A stretch of DNA of 64,000 nt. Origin: JAICKM01 sp050998805. Lineage in GTDB: Bacteria; Chloroflexota; Chloroflexia; QHBQ01; JAICKM01. The stretch is from contig JBPCPV010000040.1 of the NCBI GenBank assembly GCA_050998805.1, forward strand, positions 1 to 64,000, given 5' to 3'. Below, piece after piece: positions 46,301-55,450 of the stretch. The first letter of the stretch is position 1. Each line of letters opens with the position of its first letter. A program made the translations under genes and the position numbers. Under the pieces are notes generated by a model. That model saw nothing but the letters and a program-made list of their open reading frames with translations, made no database searches and was not told the origin of the DNA.

Positions 46301-47956
46301 CGAGCGAGCAGACGTCCGCCAGTGAGTCAACACCTCTATACCCTCGTGAATCAGATCTACCTCGTGTTCTCTAAACCCAAGCTGCCCACTCAGCACACCC
46401 AGATCTCCGGCGCGATATGCCTCTTTCGTTCTGCCGAGGCGAAGCAAGTGATCTATACGGTTGATGTGCTCTTCGTTGACAGCTACGCGCTCAGGGAGCC
46501 GGATGTTGCCTGCCTCCTTAGGCACCATTATCATAACCCCGCCGCCTAGCGCGTGGACCTCGAGCTCGCATTGCAGGAGCGTCAAGGATGTGTACCAACT
46601 GGTTGCAATCTCTTCTTTGGTAGTAGCCACACTAAAGCCGCACAGCAAGCTATTGGAGGCGAAGTATCCAGCGTCATTCACCAACAAGATTGGGCGCTCG
46701 CTGAAGACGCTAAGGATAACGTCCGGCACACGGATACCTGGAACCACAAACCACGGATTACGGACCCTGCACTTATAGCGGTTGGATACACCGCTCTCCG
46801 CGCCCATCGCAATATAGCGCCGTTCGCCATCCGTCAAAGCTGCGGGATCGGGAAGGAACAACTTACCTATGGAAGCGGTGCCGAGAGACGATGTCCGCAG
46901 TCCCGCACCTTTGAGCATTCGCGTAGACGTCACAGCCGGACGGAGACTACGCGAGGGGAGCTTATAGTCGTGTACCTCACTTTCAGTTGGGTGGAAGAAC
47001 ACCTTGTCGGCGGCTATGTATCCGATGTTGAAGGTTACTAACTTCCTGGCCTGAACAGTGGTGTCTGCTACACGGGTTCTCAACAGGCACCGCAACTCAT
47101 GTCCGAGCAGCGAGCTGACGAAAACTCTTTCACCACGTAGTAGATCGTCAATGTCAAGAGTATCATCCAGAGTGGGGCGTGCATTCAGAAGGTCCAGCAC
47201 CCGCTCGAACGTTTGGTAGCGAACGGCGCTTGTACGAGATCCGTAGTTGTCGGCTAACAAGATGACAACGTCTTGTAGTAACTCGGGGAAGAGCCTCTCA
47301 CGGGTTCGCAGAACACGGAGCGACCCAAACTTGTCGCGGAGCGCGCTCCAAAGAGGCTGTGCGTATCGTACATAAGTGAAGTCGTAGGGGAGGACAAATG
47401 CGAGCCGCCCGCCCTCGTCAAGGAAGCGCATCGCGTGGAGCACAAACGGCATCCATAGGCTGCCTGCGGGATCCATCGGTTGAGCCATTGCAATTTCGGC
47501 GGCTCTGAGTGCGCGTTGTTGCTGATCGTGGAGCAAATGGCGCAAGCGTACATAAGGGGGATTGCCGATCACTGCTTGAACCTTAAACGGGGAGACGCCG
47601 AGGAAATCTTCACACCGTAGATCCCCATTCTCAACCAGATGCTCGTGAAGTGCTCGTGCGCCCGCTTTCTCGTCAATCTCCACCCCTGTAAGGCGTACCG
47701 CGTTGAACTCCCGATGTTCAGCACTCGCCGCGAGGGCGCGCAGGAAGATCCCATCTCCAAAGCTTGGCTCGAGCACGTGCTCCCCGTCGTGACGAACAGC
47801 CCAGTCGGCCATGTAGTCGGCGACAGACCCGGGAGTATAATAGGCTCCCCGCAGGCGCTGGGCGGGGCCGTTGGGCAAGTAGAGACCGGCCTCATCGAGA
47901 AATATTTCTGCCGTCGTCTGCCATGCAGAGCTAGAAACAGCCGTAGTTCGTTTCAT
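46277..47956 (-). CDS. N6-adenine DNA methyltransferase, type II-like
   Basis: The 559-residue protein has SAM motif I HVLEPSFGDGIFLRALAA and catalytic motif IV VIGNPPYVRLRHLL. The N-terminal RGAYYTPGSVADYMADWA is the usual lead-in for Eco57I/TaqI-like adenine methylases. The C-terminal half (LLGHELRCLLRTR..., then KLFLPDP, MIMVPKEAGNIRLPE) is a target-recognition region. Its ATG directly abuts the accA stop with GGAGAT inside accA, so it appears to have joined the accDA transcript. GC is clearly lower than in flanking genes, suggesting acquisition. Recognition site unknown. Confidence 0.9.
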   Translation of the reverse strand: MKRTTAVSSSAWQTTAEIFLDEAGLYLPNGPAQRLRGAYYTPGSVADYMADWAVRHDGEHVLEPSFGDGIFLRALAASAEHREFNAVRLTGVEIDEKAGARALHEHLVENGDLRCEDFLGVSPFKVQAVIGNPPYVRLRHLLHDQQQRALRAAEIAMAQPMDPAGSLWMPFVLHAMRFLDEGGRLAFVLPYDFTYVRYAQPLWSALRDKFGSLRVLRTRERLFPELLQDVVILLADNYGSRTSAVRYQTFERVLDLLNARPTLDDTLDIDDLLRGERVFVSSLLGHELRCLLRTRVADTTVQARKLVTFNIGYIAADKVFFHPTESEVHDYKLPSRSLRPAVTSTRMLKGAGLRTSSLGTASIGKLFLPDPAALTDGERRYIAMGAESGVSNRYKCRVRNPWFVVPGIRVPDVILSVFSERPILLVNDAGYFASNSLLCGFSVATTKEEIATSWYTSLTLLQCELEVHALGGGVMIMVPKEAGNIRLPERVAVNEEHINRIDHLLRLGRTKEAYRAGDLGVLSGQLGFREHEVDLIHEGIEVLTHWRTSARSSFEDFPE

Positions 47957-48853
47957 CTAATCTCCGTTTGCGGCCACCGCCCCCAGCCGCATATACTTCT
48001 CGCGCCGCGCCCGCAGCAGCCCGGAGATACCTGACGGCCCCGCAGCCTCGTCGTCCAGCGTATCGAGTTCCTCGCGCAAGGCCGCGCCCACGCGCTCCAT
48101 CAACTGGGGCACGTTGCTCTGCGCGCCGCCCTTAGGCTCCTTGATCACGCGGTCCACAATGCCGAAACCGCGCAGATCCTCGGCGCGGATCTTCATCGCG
48201 GCGGCGGCCTGGGGTGCCTGCCCGGCGTTGTGCCAGAGTATCGAAGCCGCAGACTCGGGGCTTGCCACAGAATAGATCGCGTTCTCGAGCATCAGGATGC
48301 GGTCGGCCAGCCCGATAGCGAGCGCGCCGCCACTGCCCCCTTCGCCGATCACCACGGCGAGGATCGGCACACGCAGCGTCAGCATCGCCAGCAGGTCGTC
48401 GGCGATTGCCAGCGCCATGCCGCGCTCTTCGGACTCGAGGCCGGGGCTTGCACCGGGGGTGTCAATAAAAGTGATCACCGGGAAGCCGAACTTCTCGGCG
48501 TGGCGCATCAGCCGCAGCGCCTTGCGGTAGCCTTCGGGCGAAGCCATGCCGAAGTTCCGCGCCACGTTCTCCTTGGTGTTCGCGCCCTTCTGGTGTCCGA
48601 GGAGCATCACCGTGCGCTCACCGAGCTTCGCCGGCCCGCCGATGATCGCTGCGTCGTCGCCGTAGAGCCGGTCGCCGTGCATCTCTACGAAGTCGCCGAA
48701 TACCTGCCGGATATAGTCGAGGGTGTGTGGGCGTTCGGGATGGCGGGCGAGTTGCACCCGGTCCCATACCTCCTGGGTATGCGTGTCCAGCCCCTTAGCC
48801 TTCGAGTCTTGGCCCTTAGCCTTCGCGTCCTGCGGCTTCTTATCCACGCTCAC
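47957..48853 (-). CDS. accA: Acetyl-CoA carboxylase carboxyltransferase subunit alpha
   Basis: With AccD it transfers CO2 from carboxybiotin to acetyl-CoA, making malonyl-CoA. The 298-residue protein has WDRVQLARHPERPHTLDYI, FGMASPEGYRKALRLM, FIDTPGASPGLESEERG and GEGGSGGALAIGLAD, the crotonase-fold oxyanion and CoA motifs. GTG start overlaps the accD stop (GTGA). The N-terminus has a KKPQDAKAKGQDSKAKG repeat of no known function. The DNA methylase follows without a gap. Confidence 0.96.
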   Translation of the reverse strand: MSVDKKPQDAKAKGQDSKAKGLDTHTQEVWDRVQLARHPERPHTLDYIRQVFGDFVEMHGDRLYGDDAAIIGGPAKLGERTVMLLGHQKGANTKENVARNFGMASPEGYRKALRLMRHAEKFGFPVITFIDTPGASPGLESEERGMALAIADDLLAMLTLRVPILAVVIGEGGSGGALAIGLADRILMLENAIYSVASPESAASILWHNAGQAPQAAAAMKIRAEDLRGFGIVDRVIKEPKGGAQSNVPQLMERVGAALREELDTLDDEAAGPSGISGLLRARREKYMRLGAVAANGD

Positions 48854-49725
48854 GCGGTCGCCGCCTTGCCTGCATCGTAGAGGCGCAGCAGACGGCCGAG
48901 CGTCGTCCTCAGTTCGCGCCGGGGCACCACCATATCGATCATCCCGTGTTGCAGCAAGAACTCGGCAGTCTGGAAGCCCGTCGGCAGTTTCTGGCGGATA
49001 GTCTGCTCGATGACCCGCGGCCCCGCGAAGCCGATCACGGCCCCCGGCTCGGCCATCACCACATCGGCCAGCACCGCGTAGCTCGCGGTAACCCCGCCGA
49101 AGCAGGGGTCGGTGAGCAACGAAAAATAGGGCAGCTTCGCCTCCGCCAACTCGACCAGGGCCGCGCTCGTCTTCGCCATCTGCATCAGCGAAAACATCCC
49201 CTCCTGCATCCGCGCCCCGCCCGACGCCGAAGCCGTCAGCAGCGGCGTGCGGTTCTCTATCGCCGTCTCGACCGCGCGGCAGATTTTCTCGCCGTAGGCA
49301 GTGCCCATGCTGCCGCCCATGAAGCTGAAATCCACCACAGCCACGGTGAGCGGGATGCCGTCGAGCGTGCCCCGGCCGGCGACAACCGCCTCTCGGATGC
49401 CGGTCTTCGCCTGTGTCTCCGTCAGTTTCGTCTTATACGCCTCGTCCTCCGATCTGAAACCCAGCGGGTCGCCCGGCGGGATCTCGCCTGCGACCTCCTT
49501 GAAGCTATCGTCGTCGAGCAGCCCTGCGAGCCGTTCGGAGGCGGTCAGCCGCGCATGGTAGCCGCACTTTTGACAGACCTTCTCCGACTTCTCGAACTCT
49601 TTGACATAGATCAGCTCTTTGCATCGCCCGCACTTGACCCACATGTTGTCGGGCACCTCCTGCTGGCGCGCACGGTCGGCGTCTGACAACGTAAACTTCG
49701 GCGGATGGCGTAAGAACTCGCGCAA
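48850..49725 (-). CDS. accD: Acetyl-CoA carboxylase carboxyltransferase subunit beta
   Basis: The 291-residue protein has the AccD zinc finger (Cys32, Cys35, Cys51, Cys54: KCGRCKELIY...VCQKCGYH) and the carboxyltransferase core (MGGSMGTAYGEKI, SASGGARMQEG, DPCFGGVTASYA, IGFAGPRVIEQTI). I chose TTG 49725 because AGGAGG is exactly eight bases upstream; a TTG at 49776 would add 17 residues without a ribosome site. It is the first gene of accDA and the downstream methylase. A -10 box TATAAT is at 49806-49811 on this strand. Confidence 0.95.
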   Translation of the reverse strand: MREFLRHPPKFTLSDADRARQQEVPDNMWVKCGRCKELIYVKEFEKSEKVCQKCGYHARLTASERLAGLLDDDSFKEVAGEIPPGDPLGFRSEDEAYKTKLTETQAKTGIREAVVAGRGTLDGIPLTVAVVDFSFMGGSMGTAYGEKICRAVETAIENRTPLLTASASGGARMQEGMFSLMQMAKTSAALVELAEAKLPYFSLLTDPCFGGVTASYAVLADVVMAEPGAVIGFAGPRVIEQTIRQKLPTGFQTAEFLLQHGMIDMVVPRRELRTTLGRLLRLYDAGKAATA

Positions 49726-49832
49726 GGTTGGGGCCTCCTGGTTGGCCGCTAGTGAGCCGACGGTTCCCGCGACCAATGGCGGGCGTTCGGCATAAGCGTG
49801 CGTCCATTATACCATGCCGGAACGGGGTTTGC

Positions 49833-49988
49833 CTATCGCCTGTTGTTGCAGATCACGAGCGCCGCGATTACCCCCGGCACCCAGCCGAGCAGCGTCAGCA
49901 GTGTTACGATGAGGATCGAGCCGCAGCCTTTGTCTATCACAGCCAGTGGTGGGAAGATAATGCAGAGTATCACGCGCAAAATGCCCAT
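49833..49988 (-). CDS. YqaE/Pmp3 family small membrane protein
   Basis: The 51-residue product has two hydrophobic helices: ILRVILCIIFPPLAVIDKGC and ILIVTLLTLLGWVPGVIAALVI. The PPLAV..KGC and LG.VPGVI.AL motifs define the Pmp3/YqaE (UPF0057) family, small proteins that stabilise membrane potential under salt or cold stress in other organisms. AAAGGA lies nine bases before the ATG. It ends 22 bases before the accD -10 box. Confidence 0.88.
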   Translation of the reverse strand: MGILRVILCIIFPPLAVIDKGCGSILIVTLLTLLGWVPGVIAALVICNNRR

Positions 49989-50160
49989 TGTCGGTGTCCT
50001 TTCGAGTGTCCAGCCATCAGCCGTCGGCCATCTCCTCCTATCTACGGATTCTGCCTATATAACGTCACAAATCTTCTCGTGGTACGGCGTAAAGGTGCAT
50101 ACAGAACATGCGTTCTATACAAATGAATCCAAATTGCCTCCCAATTGGCGGTCGAAAGGC

Positions 50161-50235
50161 TTGCATTATGCGGCAAGGGATGCTATAATGTGGACAATGT
50201 GGGGGAAAGTGGGGATAAGTGGGGAACTTTGTGGA
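50161..50235 (+). promoter_or_regulatory. mraZ promoter with MraZ boxes
   Basis: TTGCAT (50161-50166), 17-base spacer, TATAAT (50184-50189). Directly downstream are repeated GTGGG-type boxes starting at 50190 (GTGGA), 50199, 50209 and 50219 (each GTGGGG) and 50231 (GTGGA), spaced 9-12 bases and mostly ten. MraZ is known to bind TGGGN repeats of about this spacing and repress its own operon. Their position over the start region fits autorepression. Nothing else is seen in 49989-50372. Confidence 0.85.
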
Positions 50236-50372
50236 TAAGTCGGCCTTCGGCAGACAGAATCACTTAGGCCCCAACTACTTGACCAACACGCCTCCCGATG
50301 AGTGAATGACGCCAGTTGCCGTCACCAACCGACGTCATTCATTCATTCTTTTACCGGCTCAGGAAGGCAACG

Positions 50373-50801
50373 ATGTTCCTCGGACGATTCGACCATGTGC
50401 TTGACGACAAGGGCCGCCTTGCTATACCCGCGCGCTTCCGCACGGGGCTGGCCGAGGGCATGGTTATCACTCGCGGCAACGACCGCTGCCTCAACATCTT
50501 TCCGGGCACACGCTGGCAGGAGATAGCCGCAAGGCTCGATGCACTGCCGATGGGCGACCCGAACGCACGCGACCTGCGGCGCGCGGCCTTCGCGGCCGCC
50601 GAACCGTTGGAACTTGACCGGCAGGGCCGTGTGGTCGTCTCCGAACGGCTCCGCAGCTACGCGGGGCTGACAGGGAGTGTGGCCGTAGTCGGCATGAACT
50701 CGTACATCGAAGTCTGGGATCTCGCCGCCTGGGAGGCGGTCGAGGACCGGGTTGAGGAGCAAGGAGACGCGGCGGCGTCGGCGTTGTCCGGCCAATTCTA
50801 G
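50373..50801 (+). CDS. mraZ: Transcriptional regulator MraZ
   Basis: ATG 50373 after AGGAAGG gives the canonical MFLGRFDHVLDDKGRLAIPARFR. The 142-residue protein has two AbrB-like SpoVT halves, the second being EPLELDRQGRVVVSERLRSYAGL. It forms rings that bind the GTGGG boxes upstream of its own promoter and governs the division cluster. First gene of the dcw operon. Confidence 0.96.
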   Translation: MFLGRFDHVLDDKGRLAIPARFRTGLAEGMVITRGNDRCLNIFPGTRWQEIAARLDALPMGDPNARDLRRAAFAAAEPLELDRQGRVVVSERLRSYAGLTGSVAVVGMNSYIEVWDLAAWEAVEDRVEEQGDAAASALSGQF

Positions 50802-50807
50802 CCGGAC

Positions 50808-51755
50808 ATGCACCAATCTGTACTTTACCAAGAAACGCTCTCCGCTCTGTCGGTCATTCCGGGCGGGAGCTACATAGACGGCACGGTCGGTGCCGGGGGT
50901 CATGCCGAGGGCATCCTCCAACTCTCCGCACCCGACGGCCGCCTGCTTGGGCTTGACCAGGATCTAACCGCCCTGGAAATCGCCCGCAACAGGCTAGCGG
51001 CTTTCGGTGAGAGGGTGGTGCTGGTCCACGCAAACTTCGCCGCGATGGGCGAAGTCGCATCCCACAACGGGTTCCTGGCAGCCCACGGGATCTTGCTGGA
51101 CCTGGGGGTCTCCTCCATGCAACTCGACACAGCCGAGCGGGGTTTCTCCTTCCAAGCAGACGCCCCCCTCGACATGCGGATGGACCCCTCCTCTGGGCAG
51201 CCCACGGCAGCCGACCTTGTCAACCAATTGTCTGAAGGAGACCTGGCGGATCTGATTTTCCGCTACGGGGAGGAGCGAGCCTCCCGACGTATCGCCCGGC
51301 GCATCGCAGCCGAGCGGCAGGTCTCCCCCATCGAAACCACGAGCAGGCTGGCCGCGATTGTCCTGGCAGCGATCGGAGGCCGGCCTGCGGGGCCTAAAGG
51401 CAGGATACACCCAGCGACACGGACCTTCCAGGCGCTACGCATAGCAGTCAACCACGAACTTGACGTATTGCCGACCGCTTTGGAAGCCGCTCTAGAGGTG
51501 TTGAGGCCCGAAGGGCGCCTCGCGGTCATCTCATTCCACTCGTTGGAAGACCGCATCGTGAAGCAGTTTATGCAACAGGAGATAAAGGGCTGTATCTGTC
51601 CGCCCGATCTGCCGGTTTGCCGTTGTGGGCGCGTTCCACGGCTGCGAGCCGTCACTAAGGGCGCTTTGGAAGCCGAAGAGGCCGAGACTGAGCGCAACCC
51701 TCGTGCCCGCAGCGCCCGCCTTCGTGTGGTGGAGCGCCTGCCCGGCGGGCAATAG
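50808..51755 (+). CDS. rsmH: 16S rRNA m4C1402 methyltransferase
   Basis: The 315-residue SAM enzyme (also called MraW) begins HQSVLYQETLSAL, then DGTVGAGGHAEGIL (motif I), and has ILLDLGVSSMQLD, AERGFSFQ.DAPLDMRMD and VISFHSLEDRIVKQFM. It N4-methylates C1402 of 16S rRNA. It follows mraZ by six bases. Confidence 0.96.
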   Translation: MHQSVLYQETLSALSVIPGGSYIDGTVGAGGHAEGILQLSAPDGRLLGLDQDLTALEIARNRLAAFGERVVLVHANFAAMGEVASHNGFLAAHGILLDLGVSSMQLDTAERGFSFQADAPLDMRMDPSSGQPTAADLVNQLSEGDLADLIFRYGEERASRRIARRIAAERQVSPIETTSRLAAIVLAAIGGRPAGPKGRIHPATRTFQALRIAVNHELDVLPTALEAALEVLRPEGRLAVISFHSLEDRIVKQFMQQEIKGCICPPDLPVCRCGRVPRLRAVTKGALEAEEAETERNPRARSARLRVVERLPGGQ

Positions 51756-51855
51756 ACTGCGGCATCCGCCGCATTCGCCGGCCGGGTAGATCACGCGGGC
51801 ACCCGATTCCTGCGGGATCTTTTTAATCGCTGCGCGAATGTGAAGGTGACATGCC

Positions 51856-52266
51856 ATGGCCCTGCGAATTGCCGTACAGAACTACCCGTCCGAACCCGAA
51901 GCCGCGCCGCTCGCCGGGCCGCTCGCTGACGCGCGCGCCCGCGGGGCGAGGCTCGAATCCTACCTCGCGCTCGACCCCGCGATTCGATTCCTGATCGCGC
52001 TCGCCCTCGTCGCCGCCATCTCCCTGCTCTACCTGGTGCAGGCGAGCAGTGTCACCGAACTGAACTACGATGTCCAGCGCCTCGACGGCGCGCACACCCA
52101 GCTGATCCGCGACCGCCAGGATCTCGATCTACAGATCGCCCGCGCACAGTCCCTGCCGCAGATCGAGCAGATCGCCCGTGACAAACTGCACATGGTGCCG
52201 TTGGGCGATGGTGTTCGCTATCTGCCGCTGCCGCCTGAATCCGGCGCGCAGCCTACGGGGAGGTGA
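51856..52266 (+). CDS. ftsL: FtsL-like cell-division protein
   Basis: The 136-residue bitopic protein has a cytoplasmic tail, one TM helix at about residues 46-66 (FLIALALVAAISLLYLVQASS) and a coiled-coil segment (LNYDVQRLDGAHTQLIRDRQDLDLQIARAQS) ending in IEQIARDKLHMV. Size, topology and position between rsmH and ftsI identify FtsL, although FtsL sequences diverge strongly. It should bind FtsB and FtsQ at the septum. Confidence 0.82.
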   Translation: MALRIAVQNYPSEPEAAPLAGPLADARARGARLESYLALDPAIRFLIALALVAAISLLYLVQASSVTELNYDVQRLDGAHTQLIRDRQDLDLQIARAQSLPQIEQIARDKLHMVPLGDGVRYLPLPPESGAQPTGR

Positions 52267-52270
52267 CACA

Positions 52271-54004
52271 ATGCCCCAAGCACAAACGCTTATCCGCGGC
52301 TGGCGGATCCGGGCCGTATTAGTCGGCTTCCTGCTCGGCGTGAGCTACATCGGCTACCACCTGTTCCAAATCCAGGTGCTCGAGCAGCCCGCCATAGCAG
52401 CCCGCGCCGCCGACAACATCACCTGGACCAAGACAATACTGCCGAACCGCGGCCTGATCCGCGATGCGCGCGGCTTCCTGCTCGCTGGCGACGCCCTTTC
52501 CTCCGACCTCTCTCTCGACAAGTCGCATGTAGGCAGCTCCGACTTGCACACTATATCCGACCTGATCGGCCCCGTCCTCGGCGAGGCCCCCGACGATCTT
52601 TACCAGCGTTTGCAGGGTTTGACCTTCACCAATGTGCTGCTCGCCCGCCGCCTCGACGCGGATACCGTTGCCCGTGTGCTGCAACTCCGCGAAACCTGGA
52701 AGCTGCTCTACAACACCACTAGTCTAACCCCGGAGCCGCGCCGCGATTACCCCAACGGCAACTTCGCCTCCCACCTGCTCGGCTTCACCGACTATGACAA
52801 CCGGGGCCAGTACGGCGTAGAGCAGTTCTACGACGACATGGTAGCCGGCCTGCCCGGCTCGGTGGCTGGCGAACACGACCCGAACGGCTACACGCTGCCG
52901 ATGGAGGATCCCCTCCGCAAGGCCGCTGTGGACGGCGCAGACCTCGACCTCACGCTCGACAGCGCCGTGCAGTACATGGCCGAGCGCGAACTCGACAACT
53001 CGCTGAAGATCACCGGCGCGGCCAAGGGCATGATCCTGATCATGGACCCGCATACCGGCGCGATTATCGCGCTGGCTACTTCGCCGCGCTTCGACCCGAA
53101 CCATTTCACGCAGGTCACGGACTGGAGCATCTTCAAGGATCCGGCGGTCACCGACGTATACGAGCCTGGGTCCACCTTCAAGGTCTTGACGATGGCCTCA
53201 GCGATCGACGGTGGAGCGGTGACGCCCGACACGACCTTCTACTGCACCGGCTCGATCAACGCCTACGGCTGGACGATCCACAACAGCACATCCACCGCCT
53301 ACGGCATCGAGTCGATGCGCCAGGGTCTCGCGCGCTCGGACAACATCGCACTCGATTTCGCGGCCACCAGCCTCGGAGAGAAGAAGTTCTACCAGTACAT
53401 CCAAAACTTCGGCATCGGCAAGCCGACCGGGGTTGACCTCAAAGGCGAGGTCAACGGCCTGCTCCACCTGCCCGGCGAGGACAGCTACAGCCCGATCAAC
53501 CTCTACACCAACGCCTTCGGCCAGGGCCTCGCGGTAACGCCGATCCAGCTTGTCACCGCGATCTCAGCGGTCGCCAACGGCGGCAACCTAATGAAGCCCT
53601 ATGTCGTCTCCCGCATTTCCCGCAACGGGCAGGTGTTGCAGGAGAACAAGCCGACCGTGGTGCGCCGCGTGATCAGCGAGAGCACCTCCCAGCAGGTGCG
53701 GGATATGATGGTCTGGGCGGTGGACACGACGACGGCGGGCCATCTGGCTAAGGTGCCCGGCTACAAGACGGCGACCAAGACAGGCACCGCGCAGATCCCC
53801 GGCGCACACGGCTACGACGCGCCCGGCACCATCGCCTCAGTTGTCGGCTTTGCCCCTGCGGATAACCCGAAGTTCGTGATGCTGATCCGCCTCGACAACC
53901 CACAGACCAGCATCTGGGGCGGCGAGACTGCTTCCCCGGCGTTTGGCCGGTTGGCCACACAGCTTTTTCAGTACTGGAAGATACCGCCCGACGAGCCTAA
54001 GTAG
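52271..54004 (+). CDS. ftsI: Septal peptidoglycan transpeptidase FtsI/PBP2
   Basis: ATG 52271 follows GGGGAGGTG; the frame upstream overlaps ftsL. The 577-residue class B penicillin-binding protein has a TM anchor (VLVGFLLGVSYIGYHLFQIQV), a dimerisation domain (PNRGLIRDARGFLLA) and the transpeptidase motifs S301-TFK, S356-DN and K503-TG. It cross-links septal peptidoglycan. The next gene is murF, so the usual murE is absent. Confidence 0.95.
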   Translation: MPQAQTLIRGWRIRAVLVGFLLGVSYIGYHLFQIQVLEQPAIAARAADNITWTKTILPNRGLIRDARGFLLAGDALSSDLSLDKSHVGSSDLHTISDLIGPVLGEAPDDLYQRLQGLTFTNVLLARRLDADTVARVLQLRETWKLLYNTTSLTPEPRRDYPNGNFASHLLGFTDYDNRGQYGVEQFYDDMVAGLPGSVAGEHDPNGYTLPMEDPLRKAAVDGADLDLTLDSAVQYMAERELDNSLKITGAAKGMILIMDPHTGAIIALATSPRFDPNHFTQVTDWSIFKDPAVTDVYEPGSTFKVLTMASAIDGGAVTPDTTFYCTGSINAYGWTIHNSTSTAYGIESMRQGLARSDNIALDFAATSLGEKKFYQYIQNFGIGKPTGVDLKGEVNGLLHLPGEDSYSPINLYTNAFGQGLAVTPIQLVTAISAVANGGNLMKPYVVSRISRNGQVLQENKPTVVRRVISESTSQQVRDMMVWAVDTTTAGHLAKVPGYKTATKTGTAQIPGAHGYDAPGTIASVVGFAPADNPKFVMLIRLDNPQTSIWGGETASPAFGRLATQLFQYWKIPPDEPK

Positions 54005-54055
54005 GAGACGGGTGTCGGGTGGTAGAACTTGCATGTTGGCTAGGCAAGGATAGTG

Positions 54056-55450
54056 ATGTACAAGCTCGAAGATATATTGGCAGGCACAGGCGGCACGCCG
54101 GCACCCGACTACCCGGGGTCCGGCGCGCTTGTCTTGCGCGACGTGGCGATCGACTCTCGCAAGGCTGTGCCGGGGTCGCTTTTTGTCGCCCTGCCGGGCA
54201 GCGCCGCCGACGGCCACCAGTTCATCGCCGACGCAATCGGCCACGGCGCGATAGCCGTGCTTGCCCGCTCCGATTGGCAGCCGGCCGCGCCGCTCGGCCC
54301 CGACATCGCTGTGGTGCGCGTACCCGACACGCTCAAAGGGCTGCAATCTTTGGCGACATGGTGGCGGAGCCGCTTCCCGAACCTCAAGGTGATCGGCATC
54401 ACCGGCAGCATCGGCAAGACCAGCACGAAGGAGTACACCGCGGCAGTCCTGGCGACCCACTTCCGGGTCTTCCGCAGCGAGGGCAACTACAACAGCGAGA
54501 CCGGCCTGCCGTTGAGCGTCCTCGGCCTCTGCCCAGAACACGAGGTCGCGGTCTTCGAAATGGGCGGCGGCGCATACATGGGCGAACTTAGCCACCTGGC
54601 CTCCATAGCCCAGCCGCAGGTCGGCGTGATCACCAACGTAAGCCACTCCCACCTGGCAAGCATGGGCACGCTCGAAAACCTGGCCGTCCACAAGGCCGAA
54701 CTCGTGAGGGCACTGCCCGAATCCGGAGTAGCGGTGTTGAACTACGACGACGAGCGGGTGCGCGCGATGGCCGCCCAGACGCAGGCGCGGGTGCTGACTT
54801 ACGGCCTGGACCCGGCGTCTTATATATGGGCCGACGAGATCGAGAGCGAGGGGATCGGTGGGCTGCAATGCACCCTCCACCACGGCAGTGAGGCCCTCCA
54901 CTTGCGTTTGCCGCTGCTGGGTCTGCATAGCGTGCATACCGCGCTGCGGGCGGCGGCGGCCTGCGAGGCCGTCGGCATGAACTGGAAGGACATAATCATC
55001 GGCTTGCAGACCGGCGAGGCACAGCAATTGCGCCTGCTCGTCGTGCAGGGGATCAACGACTTGACGATCATTGACGACAGCTACAACGCGAACCCGGCTT
55101 CTACCCTGGCCGCGCTCAACCTGCTGCTCGAAATGCCGAAGCCCCATGTCGCGGTGCTCGGAGATATGCTCGAACTCGGCGAGTACGAAGAAGAAGGGCA
55201 CATCAAAGTCGCGCGTCGGGCCATCGAAGTAGCCGACCAGCTGGTGGCCGTCGGCAACCTCGGCAGGCTGATAGGCGAGGAGGCGTTGCGCTGCGGCATG
55301 GCCCCGGATCATGTCTTCTTCGCGCTGACCAACGACCAAGCGATTGACTACCTGCGCCGGCAGGCTGTGCCGGGATCGTTTGTGCTGATCAAAGGCTCTC
55401 ACGGGATGCGGATGGAAGAGATAGTCGAAGGGTTGCGAGCGCCCACATGA
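54056..55450 (+). CDS. murF: UDP-MurNAc-tripeptide D-Ala-D-Ala ligase
   Basis: The 464-residue Mur ligase has the N-terminal domain IDSRKAVPGSLFVAL...DGHQFI, the ATP loop GITGSIGKTSTKE, the central Glu/His region and the C-terminal DDSYNANPAS and GDMLELG. It adds D-Ala-D-Ala to the nucleotide tripeptide. ATG 54056 is preferred over the adjacent GTG 54053; AAGGA is just upstream. Its stop overlaps mraY. Confidence 0.95.
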   Translation: MYKLEDILAGTGGTPAPDYPGSGALVLRDVAIDSRKAVPGSLFVALPGSAADGHQFIADAIGHGAIAVLARSDWQPAAPLGPDIAVVRVPDTLKGLQSLATWWRSRFPNLKVIGITGSIGKTSTKEYTAAVLATHFRVFRSEGNYNSETGLPLSVLGLCPEHEVAVFEMGGGAYMGELSHLASIAQPQVGVITNVSHSHLASMGTLENLAVHKAELVRALPESGVAVLNYDDERVRAMAAQTQARVLTYGLDPASYIWADEIESEGIGGLQCTLHHGSEALHLRLPLLGLHSVHTALRAAAACEAVGMNWKDIIIGLQTGEAQQLRLLVVQGINDLTIIDDSYNANPASTLAALNLLLEMPKPHVAVLGDMLELGEYEEEGHIKVARRAIEVADQLVAVGNLGRLIGEEALRCGMAPDHVFFALTNDQAIDYLRRQAVPGSFVLIKGSHGMRMEEIVEGLRAPT

